64,000 nt of DNA from Antedon mediterranea (Eukaryota; Echinodermata; Crinoidea; Comatulida; Antedonidae), in assembly GCF_964355755.1 (NCBI RefSeq), contig NC_092672.1, positions 21,076,501 through 21,140,500 on the forward strand. The letters run 5' to 3'. Of the stretch, positions 13,441 to 24,359 are shown piece by piece. The first letter of the stretch is position 1, and the number at the start of each line of letters is the position of its first letter. Made by a program: the position numbers and the translations under genes. The notes below the pieces were generated by a model. The model ran no database searches and was not told where the DNA came from. It saw only the letters and a list, made by a program, of their open reading frames with translations.

Positions 13441-14734
13441 TTTTTGTGGGGAAAGTCAAGGTTAAATTGCTACTTGTATGTAGTGTGTGGTTATTAACTC
13501 GTTGGCTTACTGTTATGTACGTATAGTTCCAAGTCGATGCTCGATTCGATGTTTTTTTGCGCGCACACGATACAACAAGGTCAAGGTTAAATTGCTACTT
13601 GTATGTAGTGTGTGGTTATTAACTCGTTGGCTTACTGTTATGACTTCTAATGCTCATACAGTGTTATAGGCATCTCCAATCAAGTGTAAGCCTACTATTA
13701 GTAGATAACATTATTTAATCGCATTGCAACTCCTCCTTAAATATTTTGTTAGGTAATTCATGAAGCCAGTTTGTTCCTCATTAACAATACCGTTATACCT
13801 TGTACGTTGACTTATTTACTTATAATTATATTATACATAAAAATTGTCGAATATACGTTTGATAGTAAATCAGTTAAATTGTAATGCATTCAATAGGTAA
13901 TATTATTCTCCGTATATCTTTATAATTATCCGCTAAAAATAGATATACAAATTAAACAATAAGCATCAGATTAAACCACGAATGTAAATAGTAGTTAGGC
14001 CTATAGTAGGAAGTTTTGTCCATTAGTATAATTGTTATAGATTTCATAGTATGTTTTATAGAATACATGTTCGTGACAAGTTTGATACTATCGTATCGTG
14101 TATTATGTTTGGTTGGATATTGGTGTTACGGTATTATTCTAATTACAATTTGTTTATCGCTCTAAAATAAAGAAATATTCTTTTATTAGTTGTTCTTGCT
14201 CTAGCTCTTGTATTATTATCTTGTGGTTATAGTTTTGTAAAAAAATTGAACATTAGGAACTACTGCAACAACGACGAGTATAGCATTGATCTTGTAGTAT
14301 CGTGTACACCGAGCATCGACTTGGAGCTATAATACGTACATAATACTAATATAGTAAGCCCAACTGCACTTCAAGCAGCAATGATATATGACCTTGTCGT
14401 ATTGTGTACGCGCCCAAAAACATCGAATCGAGCATCGACTTGGAACTATACGTACATAACAGTAAGCCAACGAGTTAATAACCAACAATGATATAACATG
14501 GCCTTGACCTTGAAGTATCGTGCACGCGCGCAGCAAATAACAAATATTGTCTTGAACTATTACATTCATTAAACAAACGAGTTAACTTGCAAATATCGCG
14601 CGCACGAGCAGCAAATGATAATAATCCAACGTGTTAACGACGACCCTAACAGACGTATCGTGAACAAACAACTCAATACAATCATGATATAATGTTTGTC
14701 TGAATCTAGCATTAAATTTGATCTGATTTTTTTA

Positions 14735-14990
14735 CATTTGTGGGCGAAAAAGTCTCTCTTGTTTTTACATTTGTGGGCGTTATCACATTTGTGGGCGATG
14801 ATCGTTTTCACATTTGTGGGCGCTGTTTTCACATTTGTGGTTGATGCGTTTTCACATTTGTGGTTGTTTTCACATTTGTGGGTGATGCGTTTTCACATTT
14901 GTGGTTGTTTTCACATTTGTGGGTGATGCGTTTTCACATTTGTGGTTGTTTTCACATTTGTGGGCGTTTTCACATTTGTGGGTTCAACAA
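14735..14990. repeat. CACATTTGTGG short tandem repeats (right arm)
   Basis: Reverse-complement counterpart of 12,511-12,760, ending in GGGTTCAACAAAC where the expected arm order breaks. Confidence 0.9.
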
Positions 14991-15705
14991 ACCTCCTTCA
15001 AAACAATTAAGATTGATAGCACACAACTAGAACTATATAGGGAGACAATTTATGTGAAAAAAAAATTTGAAATTCCTTTAAGTTTGCCTTTTTTTGGGTG
15101 AAAAACTTCAATTTTTGGGAAAATTACTGATTTCACAGCGCAAACCCCCAAAAAAAGCTGCGCAAACCTCCTTCAAACCAATTATTATTGATTAGAACAC
15201 AACTAGAACTATATAGGGAGACAATTTATGAGAAAAAAAATTTGAAATTCCTTTAGTTTGCCTTTTTTTTGGTGAAAAACTTTAATATTTTGGGAAAATT
15301 ACAGATTTCACAGCGCAAACCCCCAAAAAAGCTGCGCAAACCTCCTTCAAACCAATTAATATTTATTAGAACACAACTAGACCTATATAGGGAGACATTT
15401 TATGGAAAAAAGTTTGCCTTTTTTGGGGGCAAAAACTTTAATTTAAATATTAATTGGTTTGAAGTAGGTTTGCGCAGCTTTTTTGGGGGGTTTGCGCTGT
15501 GAAATCAGTAATTTTCCCAAAAATTGAAGTTTTTAACCAAAAAAAGGCAAACTTAAAGGAATTTTACATTTTTTCCCCATAAATTGTCTCCCTATATAGG
15601 TCTAGTTGTGCTTTAATCAATAATAATTGGTTTGAAGGAGGTTTGCGCAGCTTTTTTTGTTATTTGCGCAGTGTTTGCGCAGTTTGCGCAGTTTAGCAAT
15701 ACCCT

Positions 15706-16227
15706 CAATACTGTATTCAAATTTAGAAACAGCTTAATCACAAAATAATGGGATCATTGTGCACTTTGTAAATATTAATAATTCATTATACGATGTATTG
15801 ATACTTTAACACTTCTTTGTTGTATCTTGAACTTTGTTGTTATCATTGATACAATAATACATGAATCAAGTGTCAACAATTATAGAGCATTCATATTAAC
15901 AGTTAATGTTGACTGATATGGTTTTACTGTACCTTTCACCTCATCTTGAAAATAAAAAAATAAATAAATAAAAATTAATCAAATATTAAAAATAATTTAA
16001 ATATAAAGCTGATGATTGCAATTTGCCTAATGAGGTTTGATGATGAAAATAAGAATTCAGCAGGGTGACTTTTCAATGCGAGATGTAGACATAAGTAATA
16101 ATAACCTGTCATTCTTTTAAAATACAAAATAAATTGGCAAATTGATGGTAAATACCACTTTAAAAGAGTTTATATGAAAGTATTTGTATGAAAAAATTGA
16201 ATTATTATATGCATTTATTATTTTTAG
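15706..16227. other. Intron sequence before ankyrin exon 3
   Basis: AT-rich, with a short AATAAATAAATA run near 15,955. Nothing else was recognised. Confidence 0.6.
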
Positions 16228-16326
16228 AATGGATCAACACCTCTGTTTGAAGCTGCATATAATGGTTTTCACGAAGTCTGCTTGGTACTTCTCAATAAGG
16301 GAGCTGATGCAAATCAACAAGACAAG
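16228..16326 (+). CDS. Ankyrin repeat exon 3
   Basis: A 99-nt, phase 0-0 exon encoding one 33-residue ankyrin repeat (NGSTPLFEAAYNGFHEVC, then LLNKGADANQQDK). The TPLxxAA and GAD motifs are clear. The acceptor is TTTTTAG and the donor GTACTT, a weaker GTA-type donor. The same length and phase as exons 1 and 2 show a one-repeat-per-exon plan. Confidence 0.9.
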
Positions 16327-19300
16327 GTACTTTCACACATTGTATTTTAAACATTTTTAAATACATAGGTGGACAGTACATATTAATAACAATTTATGTT
16401 TTGTCATTGATAATGGGATTGTAGGATAATTCAAAATTAGTACTAGTTCAAAATCTAGACTAGTAGTATATTTAAATTTGTTTGAAAATGCATACCACAA
16501 ATATTTGTTGACATGTGCACACAAATAGTTTGTTTATTTTGCCTAATTTATCACTCAACTTTGTTACCCTATTTTGTAAAGAAATTAATCAAAGCCTTAT
16601 CCATAAAAGTTTACATTATTTATATATGGAGTATGTTTATTTACATATTTCTTGGTAGCAGAAATAAAGCTCACCTTATTCTGTCATGTATTTCCTCACA
16701 GTGGTTTGAATTCAGTACAGTACATTGCATTTAATGTGCCATTTCTAATGCCTTACTGTACTGTATATTTTTCCCCCTTCACCATAACAAATTTTTAAAA
16801 CTCAATTTTTTAAAAACTGTTCTTCTTTTCTATTGTTTGTGACTGATTCTAGTATGTCTTATCACTCAATAAATATTATTTACCACCAAAAACGTACATT
16901 GTCTCTATACTTACCTATATTTCCAGAGAACTTTAATTTTACCAGGAAAATGATTTAAATGAAAAGTAGAATCATTACCAAAAAAAAAAAAAACCATTAT
17001 GTAGTTAAATGTAATAATGAGGGCACAATTATTGTTATTATTTTTTAGCGATTTCATGCATGGATTACCACAATGCTTTCTTATTTATGTTATAATTTAA
17101 GAATCTGTTTTTTAAAAATGATTTCATAATAAATATCTGCTAATTAATTAATTAATGTATGTTTAAAATTAAAAAACAAAAATGAAATTAATTCTAAATA
17201 GGCCATGTAGTTTTTCTTGGTCAGAATAGCATATAGCTTGTCCTATATTGAATCCCAAATTCATAAGTTTTTATGTAGACTTGACAATATTATTTGCATA
17301 CAAACCAGCAGCCACTTCCAGACATGAGGCACTTTTGCGCTACCTAACAGGTAAAAGGCAACGCAATAGGGGGCGCAATTGCGTTTGCAAAGGAGTTCAC
17401 AATAACACTGGAAGCTAAGTTTCTCAAACGTATGACCCCTTTTAGCAATGGGCTTAGCATCCAGTGAAGCTAAAATCCTCTCTAAAACTGTGCGATAAAT
17501 CGTGACATTTTGATGCCGGACATAACTACTAATTTCACCCCATCATTTCCCACACTTGTGTTACCAAGTCCTTGGTAATATACCTCATAAATGCTGCACC
17601 TCCCCGTATGGAAATATTTAACAGTGACTTTTAATATATTCATACAGCAAAAACTGGATAACGAGATATGAAGCAACAAACAAAAATTTATATAAAAATA
17701 TCTTACACAAAGAATGAATAGGTTCACATAAAAAAAACTGATACATTCACTTTGTGGTGATTGGCCATTGTATTGGTCTAAGTTTCAAAATTACTTCACA
17801 AGCTTTGTTCGATCTCATTTTAAAAATAAACTTTCAATGAACAATTCTGATAATTATTAGAACTGTGCATATACTGAACTTATACAAATGCACAGAGTAA
17901 TTGTTTGTTTTTTATAATCGTCTACCGACTACTGTCTCATGTAAAACTTCTAGGTTCCTTACTCCAAACATGACTTTGAGTTAACAACTCATAAACTATT
18001 ATTTTTTGATTGTTGAAAGAGAAATTGAACTTGAATGTATCACCTGGTTTCCACCTTATACATCCTTGAAACTCATCAAGACCCAGATACAATCACTCAT
18101 AAATTTATACAATTTATTGTAATACTTTCTATTATTTTGTATACATATTTCTTTTAATGCAAAATCAATCTGCACATGTTGTATGGTTCTTATCATCAGA
18201 CCAGGTACATTGCACCTACTTTTATTTCATACCTTTTTCAAACTCATTGTCAACAGTTCTTAAACAAAATTTACTTCATTGTCTGTTTAAATATTTTGAT
18301 TTTGATTATTATAATTTTTGATATGAATTGATTTTTTGTAAAACAACATAATATTAAGTACGATCTAGTGAGTGAGTGGCCGAGCGCTTAAGACAGTGGA
18401 ACCGTAATTACGTAGCCATAACATCGGCAGGGGTTCGAGGCTCACTCACTCCATGGTTCTGGTGGTAGAACGAGTCTTCTCGGATAAGGACTATAAACCG
18501 TAGGTCTAGTGTACACATCTAGCTCGTGTGCACTTTAAAGAACCTAGTACATCTTTCGAGACGAGTAGGGTGTTACCCCGGTGTATTAGTACATCACAGC
18601 CACTGATCACCAACTGGGCCCTCTGGGAGACCAGTCTTTGACTTTACCCAGTATAAATATAAATTTCAATTTCAAATCATTTTCTTTGCATCTTTTATTC
18701 ACCACTGATGTAATAATGTTATGTTATTAATGCAACTCTTAATAGGTCAAGGGTCAAATAATAAATATATATTGTTATTGTATACTATTTATTTTCACAA
18801 TGTGGCTAGAGCAAACTATCATTTAACAATGTTATTGCTGCCATAGTTTACTTTAACGTATCTATATTGATGTTCATTTATATTCATAGTAAGTTGCAGA
18901 TTTAATTATATACTCCTTGGTTGTTTAGGAAATTGTGCAATAACCACTATAAAATGGTTCCATTTCCAGTTCACAGAGTATTTAAACATTTCATAAGTTA
19001 ATTACATTTGTTTTAAACATGCTTAAATGTCTAAATAAAATAACTATTAATATCATGTTAATTATAATATTTGCATGATGATGCACAATATAAACACTGA
19101 TATGTCTACATCATTCATGATTGTTTTTGTTTATTTGAAATTGGAATTTGCACTATTGCAGTATAGTAGAAGAATAGAGAAAGAGTAAAAAATTATAATC
19201 ATAAAAGATTGCCTTTGTTAAAACCACAAGGGATTTAATAGATTACAGTTATGTATTGTTAGGAAAATACAGTTTTAGTTTACAGAAGATTGTACCCCTG

Positions 19301-19435
19301 GAACTCTTTAAGTAAAAAAAAAAGGTTAAATATTGGATTCCCATATTGTTGTTTGAGTAGTGGTTTCCTTGATTACTTTTTTCCCTTAAAAATATTCAGT
19401 ATGGTTTATGCACATTATTGTCTTTTTTTTTCTAG
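16327..19435. other. Intron between ankyrin exons 3 and 4
   Basis: Mostly AT-rich. A somewhat GC-richer block at about 17,300-17,620 includes GGGGGCGCAATTGCG and looks like an old insertion that I cannot name. A SINE lies at about 18,367-18,675. No exon was recognised. Confidence 0.6.
18367..18675 (+). repeat. tRNA-derived SINE
   Basis: The head carries an A-box-like TGGCCGAGCGCTTAAG (as in Leu/Ser tRNAs) and a B box GGTTCGAGGCT about 45 bp on. The body has GGACTATAAACCG and AGGTCTAGTGTACAC, resembling the conserved central part of invertebrate SINEs, and the tail ends in ATAAATATAAATTTC repeats. It is transcribed by RNA polymerase III when active. It sits in an intron in the sense direction of the host gene. 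Confidence 0.75.
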
Positions 19436-19555
19436 GATGGTGACACAGCCCTGCATTTCTGTGCTATGAGTGATCTTACTTACGATGAGCACAGAAACAC
19501 TATGGTGTGTTTGATAAAGGCTCATGGTAGAGGTATTATTTCAAATAAAAATAAG
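19436..19555 (+). CDS. Ankyrin repeat exon 4
   Basis: A 120-nt, phase 0-0 exon (40 codons). It starts DGDTALHFCAMSD and contains an ankyrin-like first helix, then an insertion (LTYDEHRNT) before MVCLIKAHGRGI. It is longer than the 33-residue norm and is probably the last or next-to-last, degenerate, repeat of the stack. The acceptor is TTTTTTCTAG and the donor GTAAAC. Confidence 0.85.
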
Positions 19556-20226
19556 GTAAACTATTTGAGTTAAAACAATTAGAATAATAACAATACTTTT
19601 ATTAAATAAAAATTAAATGATATTCATTTTTCATAAGAGTACTCTTTTTGTAAATGTTGGACCTGTTTATTCCATAACATATTTTCATGCTATTTGTAAA
19701 CATCCATAGGCCAATTTATACTTTCCTCCTACCCTGTAAGTTATGACATAATATTAATAATTAGATTAAATCAGATATATTAATTCCAGGTTATGATCAA
19801 AGGTATTACCTTAATGATTAAATATGTGATAGTGTATGCTTTTGCAATGATTATAGTTAATATTTTTAGAATGAAGTGTTCTTGATAAATGTTGTATAGC
19901 TGTACCAAAATACTTTATTTCCTTCTCAATATTGTTGTTCATAGTGCTAAACTGACCATCTAATTTGAATGCATTGAACTTTATACATTCACTTTTATTT
20001 ATTTGCTTTTACATATTTATTATTTTATTAAATATGTCTAATTTGAATGAAATACAAATAATAATATTAATTCTACCGTATATCAATCATTGTTTTATTT
20101 ACATTTTTAGTTTATGAAAAGTAGAAACTTGAGGATTGTCACAGTCATGCCTATTGTTTTTATGATGAATTTTGTAATCACTAATTTTATACTTGGATTC
20201 TTACATTTTATATCTTTGATTGTCAG

Positions 20227-20323
20227 AATGGCAAATCTGTTATTGATTTGTACATTACAAATGTATGTGGAAAATATGAAGATGTCAAATCCCAAAAGGA
20301 AGAAGTAATGAAATTGTTGAAAG
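20227..20323 (+). CDS. Linker / degenerate ankyrin exon
   Basis: A 97-nt exon in phase 0, out phase 1. It encodes NGKSVIDLYITNVCGKYEDV and a charged helix ending EEVMKLLK. The opening NGKSVIDL fits the start of a capping ankyrin repeat. The acceptor is GATTGTCAG and the donor is a weak GTTTGA, so the 3' border is less certain. The phase matches the following 36-nt exon. Confidence 0.7.
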
Positions 20324-20975
20324 GTTTGAAAGTTTAAATACAGTACAAAACAAGTTTGTTCCACAAAATGCTTTGATAAGTAATCTTGAAAGCAGTGATT
20401 ACCCATCCCAAATTGAAATAATAATAATGCCTATATCAAACAAATAGAATTTATTACAGTTATAATAATAAGAATAATTTCTTTTATGTATTTATATATA
20501 CATCGTTGATTTTACAGAAAGTAAAATAGATCAATTAATTTCAAAGAACACCATCTCAAAAAGAACCCTATCCAATTGCTGATTACCTAGATTGTTTTAC
20601 TCATTTATTACATTAAACAATACTATTATATTGATGAATTTGGTTAAAAACTGTTTTTTTTATATTAGTATAAAATTAACAAAAACAGCATTCTTAATCT
20701 GTTTCTTGCCTTCTTTGTTATTCTTATTTGTATTGTATTGTATTTTAATCTATAGCATATCATAATACAAAAATACAAAATTAAAATACAAAAATACAAT
20801 TCTCTGATTGTTTATTGAAGGAATTAATATAAAGCATAATTGCCTGCCTAAAAGTTACTTTGCAAAATAAAATGTTTAAAATGTTGATCTTTATCTTATT
20901 TCCAATATGGTATGTCTTTTTTTTATTATGAAGGAGCTTCATCAACTTTATATCATATATTCTACTTTCTTTTAG

Positions 20976-21011
20976 GTGGACCTTTACCAGAAATATATTT
21001 CACATCATCAG
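20976..21011 (+). CDS. 36-nt linker exon
   Basis: A small exon in phase 1-1 with a good T-rich acceptor (CTTTTAG) and GTATGA donor. It encodes GGPLPEIYFTSS, an unstructured-looking link between the ankyrin stack and the first death domain. Confidence 0.7.
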
Positions 21012-21332
21012 GTATGAGTATTCACCCATACCATGTCATACTTCGTGACATGATTTGACACCCTTTAGTGTGTAATAAAGAATGTAGAATTATTTACATT
21101 TTTACGCAAAAATTGTTTCTTTAAACTACATTGTCATTATTCAGTCTACAATCCTTTATGAGGAATATTTCAGCCCAGAGCTGCAATTTAACCCAGGACT
21201 ACATGATTCAAAGGCAAACATGTTACTTGGGAAGCTGGGATGAAATCTGTTTAAACCATATGTACTTTCATATTTAAAATTGCTATAATATATTATCTTT
21301 TGAGAATTATTAGAATATCTTTTTTTTTGTAG

Positions 21333-21584
21333 ATATAACAACTAAAGATTTTATACATGTAGCTAACAACATGTTCAATCAGTTTGAAGAACTAGCAGAA
21401 TGTCTTGGATTCAAGCAGGAAGATATTGATTCTTTCCTGGTCAATTCACTTAGCAAAACAGATTCAATGTATAAGATGCTGAACACCTGGTACAAGACAG
21501 TACAAGTTACTGAGTCCAGGCGTTCACAACTTTGTGAAGCTGTCAGGAAAGCAGGCCGACATGATTTGGCTGATGAAGTTGAAA
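21333..21584 (+). CDS. Death domain exon 1
   Basis: A 252-nt exon, phase 1-1, encoding about 83 residues of a death-fold domain: FEELAECLGFKQEDIDSF, a helix with MLNTWYK, and the closing LCEAVRKAGRHDLADEVE. The LAxxLGF, W-Y and LADEV signatures are typical of death domains, which self-associate in cell-death and immune signalling assemblies. Length and phase are identical to the exon at 46,621. If unspliced, the donor reads SK and then a stop. The position between ankyrin repeats and ROC is unusual. Confidence 0.9.
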
Positions 21585-22063
21585 GTAAGTGAGACATTCC
21601 AGGTTAGGTTACTTCCCTCAAACCTTCAAACTGACTATTTCATAACTTTAAGGGGAAGATTTGTTAAGAGACAGCTGCAGTAAAAGTTTTAAAAAATCCA
21701 ACAACACAATATTATCCTTGATTTTAAAATTAAACATATACAAATTAAGCTAACTAACAATATGAGAACAAATTAAACAAATGAATATAGTATACCATAT
21801 AAGTCCATTTCTCCTGTCTCATGAAGGAAGGGGATTATCAACAATGGATTAACATATATACATTATTTTCATTTTAGAACTAATGAGCCTACTTTAATTT
21901 TGCAAAAATACTGAATACACAATATGTATACATACAACATTTTTTTGTTAATTTCAGATCTAGCTTTACTGTATTAGTTGTATTTTATTGTTTAAATAAT
22001 AAAATGTAGAACTGTATGTGCTTAATAAACTGTATAACTAATACTTATTTTATTTCTGAGTAG

Positions 22064-22229
22064 AAATAGACATCCCTTATGCAATATCTGCTCGTGGTAA
22101 AGAAGTTGAAAAAGCTTACATTGAAGCATTGAAAGAAGGTCAAGTTGAAGTGAATCTTGGAATGGTTAAAGTGATTGGTCAGGAAGGTGTGGGCAAAACT
22201 TGCCTGATCAATGCTTGTCTTGGAAAGAA
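22064..22229 (+). CDS. ROC GTPase exon with P-loop
   Basis: A 166-nt exon, phase 1 in, phase 2 out. After a short helix (EKAYIEALKEG) comes the nucleotide-binding motif GQEGVGKT followed by CLINACLGKK, matching the Walker A (GxxxxGKT) of Ras-like ROC domains. This is the start of the GTPase core and binds the phosphates of GTP. The acceptor is CTGAGTAG and the donor GTAAGT. The next exon exists in two tandem copies. Confidence 0.92.
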
Positions 22230-22475
22230 GTAAGTATAAGTTAAGCTTAGAAATAATGATAATAGTGTTATAGTATTGTAACATTTTATCTGCCTGGATG
22301 AGGTATTTTCAAGTTTGAGTTAATTGGTATCTGGTAATAGTCTGGTATCTTTGGAGGATCAAACTGGACTGCCTACCATGTGGGTTTCTCCCTTGAAATG
22401 TTACCATATCTATCCACCAATCAGCAGTCTCACAGCAGGACTGTTCCATAAATAAAGTGGTTTCAAAGTCTTAAG

Positions 22476-22827
22476 GCCCATTTAAACTAGGACAATAACG
22501 ATCAATGATAAATATATAAGCATGAATGTCTCTTACATAAAACAAAAGAAATAGAGACGTATTTTTTTCTAAAACTAGTGGATTTATGCTGTTTTGATAA
22601 AAATAATATTTGTTAAAATCCAATCAAATGACGTCATGCATAATAAAACAAAAAATATTGTATTGTCACAGTATTATTGCTCTTACTAATCATGACGTCA
22701 TTTGTTTGGACGTGTGAAAGGAAGCAAAGAAGGTTATCCTTTAGTTTTACATTTTATATATATTTTGTTTTATGTATGAACAATGCATATTTATCTATTG
22801 ATCGTTATCATCCTAGTGTAAATGGGC
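22476..22827. mobile_element. Palindromic MITE, about 350 bp
   Basis: The ends GCCCATTTAAACTAGG and CCTAGTGTAAATGGGC are inverted copies, and the match continues inward for about 50 bp (ACGATCAATGATAAATAT against its complement). The inner arms each carry TGACGTCA. There is no coding capacity. The element is a non-autonomous DNA transposon of unknown family inside the P-loop intron. Confidence 0.75.
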
Positions 22828-22929
22828 GTTTACATAGGGCTATCAAATTAATTTTAAAAAAAAACTAATTTTGCTACAGTATAAAAACTTCAATCAGTGT
22901 ATCTAATAATAAATGTTTTAATATATACA

Positions 22930-23440
22930 TATATAAACACAAGAGGCAAAGAACATTAATTCTAAACCGCCCGGTGATATACTGAAATTTAATTAATTAA
23001 TTTGAAACGATAAAGATGAGGAAATCTGTGAGAATGAGAAAAAGTCGCCCCAACCGAGACTCGAACTCGGACCGCCTGCTTGATATGCAGATGTCCTAAC
23101 CATTAGACCACTGGGGCTTTCATGGTATTGTTCGAACTCGATTGGATAACGACTCTTTAACATTCTCGGCGTGGTACGGCGGAACAGCACTAGTCCTCAG
23201 TTGTACGCACGCGCAACAGAGATCAAATTGATACGCCCTCATCTTTCAGTATTTTTATTCACGAGGCGGGATCTTCGAAGAGATACTTTTATATAAACAC
23301 AAGAGGCAAAGAACATTAATTCTAAACCGCCCGGTGATATACTGAAATTTAATTAATTAATTTGAAACGATAAAGATGAGGAAATCTGTAAGAATGAGAA
23401 AAAGTCGCCCCAACTGAGAATGAGAAAAAGTCGCCCCAAC
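22930..23440. repeat. Duplicated repeat flanking a tRNA-like gene
   Basis: The sequence from ATATAAACACAAGAGGC to GAGAAAAAGTCGCCCC occurs at 22,932-23,051 and again at 23,291-23,412. The first copy continues into a full tRNA-like sequence; the second ends at the stub GTCGCCCCAACTGAG and a further small repeat. Related text (ACCGCCTGATTATATACTG) also occurs near 170 and 5,710. This is a tRNA-headed repeat family with one truncated member. Confidence 0.75.
23047..23117 (-). tRNA. tRNA-like gene, anticodon ATC (Asp-type by codon)
   Basis: The 71-nt minus-strand sequence folds as a full cloverleaf: a 7-bp acceptor (GCCCCAG with TTGGGGC), a D stem GTCT/GGAC, an anticodon stem TCTGC/GCAGG with loop ATATCAA, and a T arm CCGAG-TTCGAGT-CTCGG. 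The B box is GGTCCGAGTTCGAGTC-like, and a TTTTT terminator follows 3 nt downstream on the minus strand. The anticodon read from the loop is ATC, which would decode GAT; Asp tRNAs normally carry GTC. It sits in a duplicated repeat, so it may be a SINE head or pseudogene rather than a working tRNA. Confidence 0.65.
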
Positions 23441-23710
23441 ATACATATATACAATGCTTTTACCTTTATATCTAAACATTAAAATGTTTTTTGATCTAAT
23501 TAATGATTTGACCACATTTTTCATATTAGGAAAGCTAATATATATATATAACTACTTTATAGTATTTGTTTGTTTAACACATGCTTTATCTAAAATATTC
23601 AAGCAAACATACCAACAAGCAAATTACGACTTTGATGAATTTATTTAATGTTAAACAACTTTATCTAAATTCATACTTGGATGACCAATAATGTTTTTAT
23701 TATATTTCAG

Positions 23711-23817
23711 TTTTAACAAAGAGCATTTAATAACAGATGGTATTGCCGTGATTAAAACAGTAGAAACAAAGGCTTAAGAACAAAAAAACTGGACAGCGGA
23801 TCTTACAGATGATTGTG
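23711..23817 (+). pseudogene. Duplicate ROC exon copy A with nonsense codon
   Basis: This 107-nt exon-like copy of 23,873-23,979 has an intact acceptor (ATATTTCAG) and a GTAAAA donor. In the frame set by the P-loop exon (phase 2) it reads FNKEHLITDGIAVIKTVETKA and then TAA at 23,774-23,776, where the other copy has AAA. Four other substitutions separate the copies. Its phase is 2 in and 1 out, so including both copies would shift the frame. It is either dead or, if spliced in, would truncate the protein inside ROC. Confidence 0.8.
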
Positions 23818-23872
23818 GTAAAAATGAATAAATTAAAGAATCGATAATGTTTTTGTATAAATTATATTTCAG

Positions 23873-23979
23873 ATTTAACAAAGAGCATTTAATAACAGAT
23901 GGTATTGCTGTGATTAAAACAGTAGAAACAAAGGCTAAAGAACAAAACAACTGGACAGAGGATCTTACAGATGATTGTG
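23873..23979 (+). CDS. ROC exon copy B (switch I region)
   Basis: A 107-nt exon with an open frame: FNKEHLITDGIAVIKTVETK, then AKEQNNWTEDLTDDC. The TDGI segment is the likely switch I threonine region of the ROC GTPase. The phase (2 in, 1 out) matches the P-loop exon before it and the exon at 26,227 after it. The donor GTAAAA is weak but is shared by both copies. Confidence 0.85.
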
Positions 23980-24359
23980 GTAAAAATGAATAAATTAAAG
24001 TATCATCATCATTATCCTCATCAAAGTAGACAAGCAAAATGAAGAGGGATAGATCATAAAGTCAGTCCATTTAAAGTGTGGCATTGTGTTTAATATTAGT
24101 GTTCATATACTGTAATTCACCAAGTTCAATTTTCAGGAATAAATCATATCATTTCCTTAATAAATCTAATTAATTTAATTAACAATGGCTCTAACAAACT
24201 TTTCCTAAAAACTAAAATTAATTAAGCAACATTGTAACAAATCCATCACTTAAATATCTCCTTAATATTCAGTAAAATATAAATAGTTATTAGTGAGAAA
24301 CTGAAAACTAAATGATAGCACATATTGTTATTAAAGGCAGAACAATTTGTGTATTTGTA

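Larger units (their letters stand above)
11393..15705. mobile_element. Foldback-type element with repeat-filled inverted arms
   Basis: The outer ends are inverted copies of GGGTATTGCTAAACTGCGC (left about 11,394, right ending about 15,705). The left arm has about six 174-bp tandem units (GCTGCGCAAACCTCC at intervals of 172-175 from 11,448 to 12,492), then short CCACAAATGTG repeats (12,511-12,760), then non-repetitive sequence. The right arm returns these in reverse order and complement (non-repetitive at 14,340-14,720, CACATTTGTGG repeats at 14,735-14,990). Part of the right arm (14,990-15,425) is in the opposite orientation to that expected, so an internal inversion has occurred. No transposase is seen and no clear target-site duplication was found. 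Confidence 0.8.

Noticed and set aside
13088-13459. Long overlapping frames on both strands (DRDPGRNP-like, IPIGIGII-like)
   Set aside because: They come from the CCCGATCGGGAT tract, whose composition avoids stops in several frames at once.
20107-20406. Frames on both strands around 20,107-20,406
   Set aside because: They overlap the linker exon at 20,227-20,323 in other frames and show no domain.
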